Positions 8,628-19,900 of a stretch of DNA of 55,936 nucleotides are shown here, in pieces. The stretch comes from Clostridia bacterium (GTDB lineage: Bacteria > Bacillota > Clostridia > Christensenellales > Borkfalkiaceae): positions 1-55,936 of the forward strand of contig JAFWBT010000011.1 in NCBI GenBank assembly GCA_017507005.1, written 5' to 3'. How positions within the stretch are numbered: the stretch's first letter is position 1; each line of letters starts with the position of its first letter. The translations under genes and the position numbers were made by a program. The notes under the pieces were generated by a model, which did no database searches, was not told where the DNA came from, and was given only the letters and a program-made list of their open reading frames with translations.

Positions 8628-11600
8628 ATGAAAAATCGGAGATTTTTATCTTTATTGTTGGGTTTGTTCATGGCGCAGAGTTTCTTAGCGTCTTGTGCAA
8701 AGCAATCGAACGAGATGGGCGCAAACAGCGCGTCGGACGTACCCCCCAAACAAGATATCACCGAACAGTTACCCGAATCGGAAACTGTCGTGGGTAACGA
8801 CAAGGGGAAATTCCAGACGCCGCAAACGCTTAGCGACAGCTTTTCCAGCTCTCTCACCAACAAGTATTTGAAAGAGATGGAATCGGATAGAATGCAATCG
8901 CTGGGGGTTTCCGCAAACGATTACGTCAACGTTATCGTTTCGCTCAAAGGCGACAGCCTTCTCGATCGGTATTTGAATTCCGAATTTGGCGGTGAAGTAG
9001 CCGAATACGTTCTCACGGACGGTAACGACGAACGTGTGGATATGTTGGCTATGCAAGAATCCGTGAGAAATAGCATTACGAAAATAGACAATAGGGCGGA
9101 ATATTCCTATTCGTACACGTTGGCGCAGAACGGCTTTGCCGCTCGCGTGCGTTACGGTGCGTTGGACGAAATCCGCCAGCTTCCCACCGTAAAGAACGTT
9201 GCTCTGTCCGAGCGTTATTCCGCGCCCGACGGCAACGAAATGCCGCTGTACGCGTCCGCAACGGGCGAAGCGGCTACCGGCGTTAAAAAGGATATGACGG
9301 CGGTAGGGGACGAATATAAAGGCGAAGGTACGTTGATTGCCGTAATGGATACGGCTCTCGACACCACGCACCCTGCTTTCTCGGGCGATTGTATCGATAT
9401 GACTCGCGCGAAGAAAGATTTGGAAAAAATCGACGCGATTTTGGACAGCACCGACGCTTACTATTGGAATTATCACTATAACGCATCTTCCGACACTGCG
9501 TTCTTGGAAGCGGAAAACGTATATGTGAACAATAAAGTGGTATTCGCATATGACTACGGTAACAAAGACGCGAACGTACTTCCGTACGCAGGCTTTGGTA
9601 ACGCGCTCGAACACGGTACGCATACCTCGGGTATCGCCGTAGGTTACGACGAAGCGGCTGGGTTCTCGGGTATCGCGCCCAACGCGCAGCTTGCGTTTAT
9701 GAAAGTGTTCTACGAAGACTACGTAAACGCAACCGTATATTCGGAAGATATTTATATCGCGGCGGCAATCGAAGACTCGATTATGCTCGGCGTTGACGCA
9801 ATCAACATCAGTTTGGGTGCGGCGCGCGGTTTCTCCGTAGATAAAACGTCCGAAAACTACATTTATCAATATTGTCGCTATGCCGACCTTGTCGGTATCA
9901 GTGTGCAGGCGTCCGTAGGTAACAGCTTTACGGCGGCTTTCGACGGCTTGCAGAGCGACTATCCTTCTATGATTATGCCCGATTACGGCGCGGTAAACTC
10001 GCCGGCTACGTTTGATAGCACGCTCGCAATCGGTAGCTATAACGGCACGAACATCGATCAGTATTACGCGCTCGTGAACGAGGGTACAGCGTCGGAATGC
10101 AAGGTGTACTACACCGATCCCGAAACGCAGGTATTCATTGACGAAATCGGTGCAGGTAAATATGATTGGGTATACGTAGAGGGCAACGGTACGTACGAAG
10201 AGATGGCGGCGGCGAAAGTTTCCGGCAAAATCGTGCTCGTACGTATGAACGATACGGTAGACGCCGTACAACAAATGCTCAACGCACAGCGTAACGGCGC
10301 AATCGCAATCTTGTTCGCAGACGCTACGTATTTAATGGTACGCACCGTTTCTTGCAAAATCGTCGATCCTCTGCCGTATGCAGGACTTTCCCTGATTGAC
10401 GCGGAAAAATTATTCACTCTCGGTAGCGGTAGTATCCGTTTCTCCGACGATCAAATCTGCTACAACTTGATGAGTGCTTTCAGCAGCTGGGGTTCGACGA
10501 ATACGTTGAACATCAAGCCCGAAGTCGTTGCGGTGGGCGGTAACGTATATTCCTCCCTCGTATCGGCTAGCATTTACGGTTCGTTGGCAGGCTATTATCC
10601 TTGCGACTACGGCTATCTGTCCGGTTCGTCCATGGCATCGCCCGCAGCGACCGCTTACGTTGCAAAGCTCCGTCAGGCGTTTGCAGAACGCTATCCCGAG
10701 CTGAACAGCAGAGAACTCACCTCGCTCGTATCGCATATCGTTATGAGTACGGCTGACACGCTCTCCGACCTCAACGGCGTGCTGTATTCGCCCCGTTATC
10801 AGGGCGCAGGCGCAATCAATTACGAGGCGGCTTTGACGGCGGACGAATATTTGTCCGTAACGGGCAGCAAAAAGCCCAAGATTGAGCTTGGCGAAGACGA
10901 GAAGAAAACGGGTGTTTACTTCTTGAATTTCAACATCAATAATATCGGCGATGAATCGCAGACGTACGCGCTTGATCTTAGCGTACTCACCGATTCCCTT
11001 TGCGCCGACGGCAAGACGATTTCTTTGGTTTCGCACGAGCTGGAAGGCTACGGCATCGAAGTATCCGTCAGCGGCGGTATTTACAACCGCGCAGAGAGCA
11101 GCATTACGGTAGCGGCAGGCACGAAAGCGTCCGTGGCGCTTCGTTTGACGCTCACCGAAGAAAATAAAGAATATCTCAATCAGTTTATGTACGGCACGTA
11201 CGTAGAAGGCTTCGTACGCGTTGTAGGCGAGGATTTGGAACATTCCGTACCTTTCCTTGCGTTCTACGGCGACTGGGAAGAAGCGCCTTTGATGGATAGC
11301 ACCGTATACGACGACGAAGAAGGCTACATTTTCGAATCGATGATTATCGGTACGTATAACGGCGGTTGGAACAGCGCTGTTCTCGGTGCGTATCCCTACG
11401 TTGTACCCGAAGGGTACGAGCCGATTGGCTACGACGAAAGATTCCTTTCCATCGGTTCGCAGACGGGCGGTTTCTATTCGATTTCGTCCTTGTACGTTGG
11501 TCTTATGCGTCATGCCGACCACGTAGAATTCTACATTATGGACTCGGCAACGGGTGAAATTTACGAATATACCAGCGTAGAACAGCTCGGTAGAGCGAGC

Positions 11601-14600
11601 TATATCGAAAGCGCAGGTCAGATGTATCCCGTTATGCAGGGTTTGAGCTACGGCTCGGGCTTGCCGAACAACACGGAAATCACGATTACGATTCGCGCGG
11701 CGCTCGATAATATGGGCGACACGAAGAACGTTTGCGATACCAATTCGTTCCGTCTTGTGGTAGACAGCGAAATTCCCCGTTTCTATACGGATAGCGTCGG
11801 TGTTTATCAGAAGAACGGCAGAACGTATCTCTCCGTAAACGTAATCGATAACAATATGGTCACCAGTCTTTGGCTGTATACGTACACGCCTGACGGGTAT
11901 CAGCAGGCTATCGGCGCACCTTTGCCCGTATATCCTGACGAATTCAAACCCAAGGAAAAGAATACGCTCGTGTACGATATCACCGATTACGCGGCTGGTT
12001 TCGATTCCAACGTGCTCGGTATCATTATCGAAGACGCGGCAATGAACCGTGCTTCGTACAGCCTTACCGTACACGCAGACTTTGAGAAAGAGGAAGAAGA
12101 GGAAAAGCCCGTCGTTTACGCAACGGAGCTTACCTATAACAAAACGGCGAACGTTGCTTCGAACTACTCCACCGACCTTGGCATTAAGACGATTCCCGCG
12201 AACGCTTCGTATAAGCTTTCCGTAATCCCTACGAAGGGCTACACGGGCAGCGCGGTGATTGACGAAGAACGTCAGCTCGTCATTGCTCGCGATCCTGGTT
12301 ACGTACGTATCCAAATCGAATCGGGCGACATTTGTGTCACCAGCGATTTGTACGTATACGTCAACGACGGCGAGTGGATTTACGAAGTCGTATCTAGAAA
12401 TAACAACTGGATTAAGACGTACGAAGTCGTGGACGGCGACATTAAGACGGAAAACGATAGATCTTTTGAATACGATCCCGAAAACGGTCAAACGACGCAA
12501 TATTATATGGTATCGGCGTACCGTGGCGAAGGCTCGCACGTTGTTATCCCGAAATCGCATACGGATGCAAACGGCGTGGTACACGAAGTCGTATCCATCG
12601 GGCAAGGCGCGTTCTATTACTGCCCGAATATGCTGTCGGTAACGATTCCGAACACGATTCGTGATATCGGTTATAACGCGTTTGCGGAAAACCATAACTT
12701 GGAAGAACTTATATTCGAGGAAAATAGCCAGCTGCGTACGATAAACTCGTTCGCGTTCGCGTACAACTATGCCTTGGATAACGTTCAACTCCCGAAATCT
12801 TTGCAATATATGGATAGCCGCGTATTCGACGATAATACGTCCTTGAAGAACGTAACGGTCGAGGCGCATACGGCGGCAGAAGGCGCAAGCTTGCTCTTTA
12901 TCGGTAGCACGGCGTTCGGCGGCACGCAGGTCGAAGAATTCACCTTCCCCGAAACGCTCGTTAGTATGGGTTCGGCGTTCTCCGGTACGCCGCTTAGAAA
13001 AGTGGTGCTCCCTGAAAGCCTGAATTTTATTGCAAGCCACGGATTTAGTAATTGTACGAACTTAGAAGAAGTCGTTCTTCCCAGCTCGTTGAAGACGATT
13101 AGTATGGATGCGTTTGCATACTGTACGTCCTTGAAGAAAATCAATATGCCCGAATCGTTAGAAACGATTGGCGCAGGCGCGTTCCAGGGCTGTACCTCGC
13201 TCACGAGCGTTGAAATTCCCGATACGGTGACGAAGATTGGCAACGGCGCGTTTGGGAACTGTACGTCGCTCGTCAGCGTCAAGCTCGGTGATGGACTTAA
13301 AACGCTGGATAAGCAGGTATTCTACGGCGCAATTTCGTTGCGTACCGTACACTTCTCGGAAAAAACGAAGATTGAAGAATTCGGTACGGATATTTTCTAT
13401 GGCTGTATCAATTTCGTAGAATTCTCCGTACATCCTTTGAACGATTCGTATATGTCCGACGACGGTATTTTGTATCGTAAGTTAAAGGGTACGAACTACT
13501 ATCAGTTGTACACCGTTCCCATTGCAAAACAAATCACGGAATTCCTTGTACGTCCCGACGTAGGCGAAATTAACGATTTTGCGTTTGCATATCATACGGA
13601 ACTCAAAACGGTGCTCTTCCCCGCAGGCGGCGCGCTGTATTCGATTGGTAATTACGCGTTTGCAGGCTGTGAATCTTTGGAAACGGTAGGCTTGCAAAAC
13701 GCAACGTCCTTGCGTACGCTCGGCGAATATGCGTTTGCATATTGCGTATCCTTGACGGATATCGTAATGCCCGAATCGTTGACAAAGATTCCTGCGTATG
13801 CGTTCTACTATTGCGTATACCTTGAAAGAGTGGGCTTTAGCTCCTCCTTGGCGTCGATTGGAAGCAACGCGTTTGCTTATTGTATCCGTTTCGAGGGTAC
13901 GGACGGCAACGGTGAATTGAAACTTCCTTCGTCCTTGAACACGATTGGCGCGTATGCGTTCGTGATGAATAGACAGCTCAGCAAGGTAGACCTCGGCGAA
14001 TGTAACCTCACCGGTTCGACGAACTATTGGGGCGAATACGCGTTCGCGGAATGTACGAACGTTAAAGAGGTAATTTTGCCTAAGGAAGCAACCCTTTTGT
14101 ATAACTATATCTTTTACGGCTGTACTTCTTTGGAAAAGATAAACTTGGAAGAAACGAAGGTTAACAATATCCGTACGTACGCGTTCGGGCATTGTACCAG
14201 CCTGAAAGATATCCGTCTTCCTTCGACGATTCGTACCATTTACGCGTATGCGTTCGTGAATACGGGTATGGAAACGTTGACGATTCCCGATATGGGCGCC
14301 GACGGACAAATTATGTCCTACGCATTTGCACTCAACACTAAACTCAAAGAGCTGCATTTGCCCGACACTATCTCCGCAATCGATTCGTATACCTTCGCGG
14401 AAACGGCGATTAAGGAAGTATATATTCCCAAGTCGTTAGACCGTAATAGTATTCATCAGAGCGCGTTCTATTTGTGTAGCAAGCTCGAACGTTTTATCGT
14501 TGACGAAGACAACGAAAACTTCGGTGCAACGCCGGAAGGTATGTTGTATTATAAACCTTATCAGGCAACGAACTCTTACGGCGAAGTGGTAGAAATGCCG

Positions 14601-16922
14601 GCGGAATTGTTCTTGTGTCCTTTGAATATGTCGGTAGATACGTTGGTGATTGCACCCGAATTTACGGAAATTCCTGGAAACTTCTTCCAGCTTACGTCCG
14701 GTATTCGTAAGATTGTCGTACCCAACACGGTAACGGCGGTGGGCGCAGGCGCGTTCAGTTATAGCCGTGTGGAAGAGGTCGTATTTGAAGAAGATTCCAC
14801 GATTCAGATGGAAGGCTATTCGCAGACCAACCTTTTCGACGGTTGTGAAGATCTTAAAAAGGTCGTTCTGCCTGACAATCTCAACTGTATCCCTGCACAG
14901 ACCTTCTACGGCTGTATCGCCTTGGAAGAAGTAGCGTTGCCCGAATCGGTAACCGTTATCTACGACGGCGCGTTCTACGGCTGTGAGAGCTTGAAATCGA
15001 TTGACCTTACGAACGTAGAGGGTATCGCAGGCTTGGCGTTTGGCTATTGCTTGTCCCTTGAAGAATTGAAGCTTGGTTCTAACACGAACACGATCAGCTT
15101 TGATTTGAACGTAACGGCGTTTGAGGGTTGCTCGGGCTTGAAGAATATCGAGGTCGATCCTTACAACGAAACGTATAAGAGTATCGACGGCGTCTTGTTC
15201 GACAAGTCTGGCTCCGTTCTGTACGTATATCCTTCGTCGAAAGCGGGTAGCGAATACGCAGTGCCCGTGGGCGTTACGAAGATTGCGGAACAAGCGTTCG
15301 GTATGAACAAGAACCTCGAAAGAGTGGTTCTGCCCGAAACGCTCGCAGTCGTTGGTACGCTGGCGTTCTTCGGAACGGAAAAATTGGATACGTACGTATT
15401 CCTGTCTATGAAAGCGCCCGTGTTGGAAGGTCAGTATAGCAACGCATATGGACAGACGTTATATGCAAACTTCTTGGATATTTCCATTTTCTATTTCGAT
15501 TATCCCTTGTATCTGTATATGAGAGAGGGTGCAACGGGCTACGATTTGTGGCTGTATAGAGAATTCTTCTATGAGTTCAACAACGTAGATTCGCTCGAAA
15601 GCTATATGCCTTCGCCCGAACAGCCGATTCCCGTACCCGACGATAACGCAAACGGCGGCGGTTCGATTGACGATATCGAAGACTATATCGAAAGATACGC
15701 GGCGTATATCGAAGAATTGAAAGTGAACGCAACGGAAGAATTGAGCGGAAAGCTCGACGATTTGACAGACAAGTTCGCTATGGAATACGAAGCGTTCTTC
15801 GACCTGTTCGCAGACGACGATGCAGCGCAGCGTAAATTCTACGATTCGTACGTTGCCGAGGCGGATAAGGTATACGAAATGCATACCGAGCTGTACGCAG
15901 CGCGCTGGTTGAGAATTCACGAAGTTATCAATTTGATTGCAGAGCTCAAAACGGAAAATGAATATAGCGAATCGGCTATCCAATCGCTCGATACGATTGC
16001 ATATTCCGCGCAGTATATTCTCATCCGTTCCAACTCAATTGAAGAAATTGAAACGAACTACGAATATTATAAAAACTTCGCGCTCGGTATTCCTTCGCTT
16101 GATAAAGAAGCGGAATTCGGTGAATATCTGACGCAGCAGAAGGCGGCGTTGACAGCGTCTTACGAGACCTTCCTTGCAGAAAAGAGCGATTTGTACGACG
16201 AAGACGTTTTGGTGGAAATCGAAACGGAATACGAGTTGGTAGCGACGAAAGTAGCGCAGGCAGTATCCACGTTGCTCATCCAAGAAGGTATGGAAAGATG
16301 GGAATATTTCCTTGCAAACGTTGTTACGTCGGCTGACCGTGCGGCGTTTGAAGCAGAAAAGGCTGAAATCCTTGCAGGCTTTGACTCTTATAAGGAAGAA
16401 GACTACGAATATTCGTTGTGGCTGACGATGAAGAGCTATATGGAAGAACAGCTCGCGTTGATTGAAGACATGTACATCATTGAAGACGTTCGTGAAAGAG
16501 CGGAATTCGTACATGAACAGTTACGTATGCAAATCTCCAAGCTCGATTCGAGAAGATCGGCTGCGGTATATGAGCTGGATGCTTATATCGAATATTACAA
16601 TATGTACGCAAACCTGTATGATGCAAACGCGAAAGAGCTTCGTCGTATCGTAGAGGAAGAAATGTCGAATATCGAAGCGGCTGCGACAGTGGAAGAACTG
16701 GCAACGGCGTTCGATACGGCGTTCGACCGCGTATGGAAATATTACGAATACAACCAAAAAGCTTACACCGAATATCGTAACGCGCTCGTTGCGTTCGAGG
16801 CGCTTTCCGAAACGGAACGCAAGGCAGCAATGACCGAGCTGAACGCGATTTCCTATCGCGTCGCTACGAACTATACCAAGATCACGTCGCTCGTTGAAAA
16901 ATATTGCGGCGCAAACGATTGA
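8628..16922 (+). CDS. Giant S8 subtilase lipoprotein with LRR array and helical C-terminus
   Basis: A 2,764-residue cell-surface serine protease. The lipobox is LASC with Cys23. The S8 catalytic triad is intact: Asp241 in AVMDTALD, His329 in EHGTHTSG and Ser668 in SGSSMASP. A protease-associated (PA) insert lies near 520-570 (KIVLVRMND...GAIAILF). Fn3-like beta domains run from ~800 to 1150, an LRR_5 array from ~1298 to 2260, and a Glu-rich helical, probably coiled-coil, region from ~2340 to the end. The layout recalls C5a-peptidase-type cell-envelope proteases with an added BspA-like recognition array. There is no C-terminal anchor. It is the first gene of a tightly packed run that ends in peptide-import genes, so extracellular protein degradation for uptake is the likely role. 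Start chosen by AAGGAG upstream. Confidence 0.88.
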   Translation: MKNRRFLSLLLGLFMAQSFLASCAKQSNEMGANSASDVPPKQDITEQLPESETVVGNDKGKFQTPQTLSDSFSSSLTNKYLKEMESDRMQSLGVSANDYVNVIVSLKGDSLLDRYLNSEFGGEVAEYVLTDGNDERVDMLAMQESVRNSITKIDNRAEYSYSYTLAQNGFAARVRYGALDEIRQLPTVKNVALSERYSAPDGNEMPLYASATGEAATGVKKDMTAVGDEYKGEGTLIAVMDTALDTTHPAFSGDCIDMTRAKKDLEKIDAILDSTDAYYWNYHYNASSDTAFLEAENVYVNNKVVFAYDYGNKDANVLPYAGFGNALEHGTHTSGIAVGYDEAAGFSGIAPNAQLAFMKVFYEDYVNATVYSEDIYIAAAIEDSIMLGVDAINISLGAARGFSVDKTSENYIYQYCRYADLVGISVQASVGNSFTAAFDGLQSDYPSMIMPDYGAVNSPATFDSTLAIGSYNGTNIDQYYALVNEGTASECKVYYTDPETQVFIDEIGAGKYDWVYVEGNGTYEEMAAAKVSGKIVLVRMNDTVDAVQQMLNAQRNGAIAILFADATYLMVRTVSCKIVDPLPYAGLSLIDAEKLFTLGSGSIRFSDDQICYNLMSAFSSWGSTNTLNIKPEVVAVGGNVYSSLVSASIYGSLAGYYPCDYGYLSGSSMASPAATAYVAKLRQAFAERYPELNSRELTSLVSHIVMSTADTLSDLNGVLYSPRYQGAGAINYEAALTADEYLSVTGSKKPKIELGEDEKKTGVYFLNFNINNIGDESQTYALDLSVLTDSLCADGKTISLVSHELEGYGIEVSVSGGIYNRAESSITVAAGTKASVALRLTLTEENKEYLNQFMYGTYVEGFVRVVGEDLEHSVPFLAFYGDWEEAPLMDSTVYDDEEGYIFESMIIGTYNGGWNSAVLGAYPYVVPEGYEPIGYDERFLSIGSQTGGFYSISSLYVGLMRHADHVEFYIMDSATGEIYEYTSVEQLGRASYIESAGQMYPVMQGLSYGSGLPNNTEITITIRAALDNMGDTKNVCDTNSFRLVVDSEIPRFYTDSVGVYQKNGRTYLSVNVIDNNMVTSLWLYTYTPDGYQQAIGAPLPVYPDEFKPKEKNTLVYDITDYAAGFDSNVLGIIIEDAAMNRASYSLTVHADFEKEEEEEKPVVYATELTYNKTANVASNYSTDLGIKTIPANASYKLSVIPTKGYTGSAVIDEERQLVIARDPGYVRIQIESGDICVTSDLYVYVNDGEWIYEVVSRNNNWIKTYEVVDGDIKTENDRSFEYDPENGQTTQYYMVSAYRGEGSHVVIPKSHTDANGVVHEVVSIGQGAFYYCPNMLSVTIPNTIRDIGYNAFAENHNLEELIFEENSQLRTINSFAFAYNYALDNVQLPKSLQYMDSRVFDDNTSLKNVTVEAHTAAEGASLLFIGSTAFGGTQVEEFTFPETLVSMGSAFSGTPLRKVVLPESLNFIASHGFSNCTNLEEVVLPSSLKTISMDAFAYCTSLKKINMPESLETIGAGAFQGCTSLTSVEIPDTVTKIGNGAFGNCTSLVSVKLGDGLKTLDKQVFYGAISLRTVHFSEKTKIEEFGTDIFYGCINFVEFSVHPLNDSYMSDDGILYRKLKGTNYYQLYTVPIAKQITEFLVRPDVGEINDFAFAYHTELKTVLFPAGGALYSIGNYAFAGCESLETVGLQNATSLRTLGEYAFAYCVSLTDIVMPESLTKIPAYAFYYCVYLERVGFSSSLASIGSNAFAYCIRFEGTDGNGELKLPSSLNTIGAYAFVMNRQLSKVDLGECNLTGSTNYWGEYAFAECTNVKEVILPKEATLLYNYIFYGCTSLEKINLEETKVNNIRTYAFGHCTSLKDIRLPSTIRTIYAYAFVNTGMETLTIPDMGADGQIMSYAFALNTKLKELHLPDTISAIDSYTFAETAIKEVYIPKSLDRNSIHQSAFYLCSKLERFIVDEDNENFGATPEGMLYYKPYQATNSYGEVVEMPAELFLCPLNMSVDTLVIAPEFTEIPGNFFQLTSGIRKIVVPNTVTAVGAGAFSYSRVEEVVFEEDSTIQMEGYSQTNLFDGCEDLKKVVLPDNLNCIPAQTFYGCIALEEVALPESVTVIYDGAFYGCESLKSIDLTNVEGIAGLAFGYCLSLEELKLGSNTNTISFDLNVTAFEGCSGLKNIEVDPYNETYKSIDGVLFDKSGSVLYVYPSSKAGSEYAVPVGVTKIAEQAFGMNKNLERVVLPETLAVVGTLAFFGTEKLDTYVFLSMKAPVLEGQYSNAYGQTLYANFLDISIFYFDYPLYLYMREGATGYDLWLYREFFYEFNNVDSLESYMPSPEQPIPVPDDNANGGGSIDDIEDYIERYAAYIEELKVNATEELSGKLDDLTDKFAMEYEAFFDLFADDDAAQRKFYDSYVAEADKVYEMHTELYAARWLRIHEVINLIAELKTENEYSESAIQSLDTIAYSAQYILIRSNSIEEIETNYEYYKNFALGIPSLDKEAEFGEYLTQQKAALTASYETFLAEKSDLYDEDVLVEIETEYELVATKVAQAVSTLLIQEGMERWEYFLANVVTSADRAAFEAEKAEILAGFDSYKEEDYEYSLWLTMKSYMEEQLALIEDMYIIEDVRERAEFVHEQLRMQISKLDSRRSAAVYELDAYIEYYNMYANLYDANAKELRRIVEEEMSNIEAAATVEELATAFDTAFDRVWKYYEYNQKAYTEYRNALVAFEALSETERKAAMTELNAISYRVATNYTKITSLVEKYCGAND

Positions 16923-16939
16923 GGGAGGTATAAATCAGT

Positions 16940-19900
16940 ATGAAGAAGACAGTAAAAAGAATATCCGTGCTTGCTCTCTCGGCGTTTATGGCCGTTTCGA
17001 CGGGGCTTGGCGTATGGCAGAGCAGTGCGGAGCTCACCGCGGCGCAAACGGTGGGAAATACGAACGCTGCTACGAGTAAACCCATTTCTCAAAGGGAATA
17101 CGACGTAGATTTTGAAAAAGCGGAAGGCGTAGACGTTTCCCAGCTTTTCATCGACAATTTCAACCCCGAAGTGGTCAAGACCAACCGTCTTGACCCTACG
17201 GAGGACTACGTAGCCGTAATCAATCTCGGCGGCGGTTCTTTGTCGGAAAAGGCGATTGAGGCGGGCATGAGCGTTGCGGAATATTCCGAAACGTTCGCGG
17301 CAAAAACGGCACGCGCGGCTATTTCCAAGGAAATTGACGCGTTCTTGACCAAGGTAAGCGCAATCGGCGTGGATGCGGAAGTCGTGTATCGTTACGATAC
17401 GTTGACGAAAGGCGTTGCGTTGCGCGCAAAAGGCGGCGATTTTGATAAAATTGCCGACATCAAAGAGGTAGAGAGCGTGGTGCTTTCCGAGCATTACGCC
17501 GCTCCCAAGGTGCTGGAAATTTCCAACGACACCAACGTATACGCAACGGGTATTTATAACACATCCGAAATCGATCCCGCGCTCCGCGGTAACGGTACGG
17601 CAATCGCCGTGCTCGATACGGGTACGGACGTACAACACCCCGCGTTCCAGACGAGTAACTTCTACGCAACGGAATATGCGTTGACGAGAGAGGATATCGA
17701 GTCGAGATTGCAGTATACGCGCGCAGCAGGCTTTGATAAGGAAGCAAGCGTAGAAAACGTATACAAGAGCGAGAAACTTCCTTTCGCGTTTGACTACGCA
17801 GACAAAGATTCTAACGTATATCCTTCCTATTCCTCGCACGGCTTGCACGTTGCAGGTATCATTGCAGGTAACCACACGGAAGTGGACGAAGCAACGGCTA
17901 CGTCCGATCCCGATTTGAAATTTGAATACGACGAGGACAAGGGTACGCACTATTTTGAAGGCGTTGTGCCCGATGCCCAAATCGTAACGATGAAGGTGTT
18001 CACGGACAACGTGGACGACGAAGCGCTTGGCGGTGCGGATACGGAAAATATCCTTGCAGCGCTGGAAGACGCGGTGACGATTGGCGTAGACATCATCAAT
18101 ATGTCGCTTGGTTCGTCGGCAGGGTTCTCCTCGTACGTAGACGAGTATATGGAATCGGTGTACGACGCAATCGAGAACGCAGGTATCAGCCTTGTTTGTG
18201 CGGCAAGTAACGACTATTCGTCGGGCTACGGCGGTGAAAACGGTACCAACCTTACGTCCGATCCCGACTCTGCTACGGTAGGCTCGCCTTCGACTTATCA
18301 CGCGGCTATCTCCGTTGCAAGTATCAACGGTCAGCGCGATCCGTATATGCTCGCGGAAGAAGAAACGATGGTATTCTTCACCGAAGCTACGGACGGTAAC
18401 TCTAATAAAATGGACTTCGTAGGGGACATCTTTACGAAGCTGAAAGCGGACGGCTTGATGCCTGCCGCATCCGAACGTTTTGAAATGCAATACGTCGTAA
18501 TTCCCGGTCTTGGCAGAAGCTATAACTATTCTGCTAATATCCGCAGCAAGTTGCAATCGCAGCCGAGTATTGCACTCGTACAGCGTGGTACGACGACGTT
18601 CGAAGAAAAGATGAAGATTGCGAAAGAAAACGGCGCAGTCGCAATCATGATTTACAACAACGTAGCCGGCAAAATCAGTATGACGATGGGCGCGAAGAAT
18701 AAGTCGGATATTATTCCCAGCTGCTCGATTACGATGGACGTCGGCAACCAAATGGTATCGGCGGCTACCGATTCGGTAGGTACGATTGTTTTGGATAAGA
18801 GCTTCTTGTCCGGTCCTTTCATGAGTGATTTCTCCTCGTGGGGCCCTACGCCTTCGCTCGAACTCAAACCCGAAATCACCGCATACGGCGGCAACGTAAC
18901 GTCGTCGGTTGCAGGTGGCTACGACGTTTACAGCGGTACGAGTATGGCAACGCCGAATATGGCGGGCGCGGTGGCGATTATCCGTCGTCATTTGAAGAAT
19001 TTGTATCCTGAAATGACGCCGCAGGAATTGGCGGCACGCACCTATCAGTTGATGATGAGTACGGCAGGTATCGTCCTTAACGAATACGGCGATCCGTACA
19101 GCCCCAGAAAACAGGGCGCAGGTATCGCGAACATTGAGGCGGCGCTTGCTTCGCAGTCGTATATCACGGTGAAAGACAAAGAAGGGAACGAATCGGCAAA
19201 GAGCAAGATTGAGCTTGGCGACGATCCCGACCGCAAAGGCGTTTACAATTTGCACTTTACGGTGAATAACGCGTCCGAAGAATTTGCTCGTTATCAGGTT
19301 GGCTGGTACGTTATGACGGAAACGGTATCCTCGGACGGCAAGACGGTGGCGGAAAAGAGTAATATCCTCGACGACGCAAACGTAAAAGTATGGATTAACG
19401 GCGAATTGAATACGCGTGGTCAATTTATGGTAATGGGCGGCGAGAGCGTATCGGTAACGATGCGAATTATCCTCTCCGACGCGAATAAAGAATTCCTCAA
19501 TAAATACTTTGAAAACGGTATGTACGTGGAAGGTTTTGCGACGCTCAAACAGATTTCCACGGGCTTGGCAAGCGGTGAAATGCACGATTTGACGTTGCCT
19601 TTCCTCGCGTTCTACGGCGATTGGACGGATGCGCCTATGCTCGATTATTCGTTGTACGAAATCGAAGCGAACAAAGCGGACGACTCTATTCCCGACGACG
19701 AAAAGCACGAAATTAAATTCTTCTCGACGACGCCTTACAGCAAGTACGGCGAGAAGTATATCCTGCCCATGGGTATGTATCTTTACAACTTGCCCGACGG
19801 CGCAGATCCCATCTACGCAACGGAAGATAAGGCTTCGCTGTCTATCTATCACGAAGCAACGCACGAAACGGCGTACGAATTCTATGCAGTATACGCGGGC

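Noticed and set aside
8561-8797. 78-codon plus-strand frame covering the leader hairpin before the first subtilase
   Set aside because: The frame overlaps the true start region, has no ribosome binding site, and its beginning is simply the GC-rich hairpin.
10410-13040. An 876-codon antisense frame within the first giant subtilase
   Set aside because: It is opposite conserved protease and Fn3-like sequence, and its composition is typical of a shadow frame.
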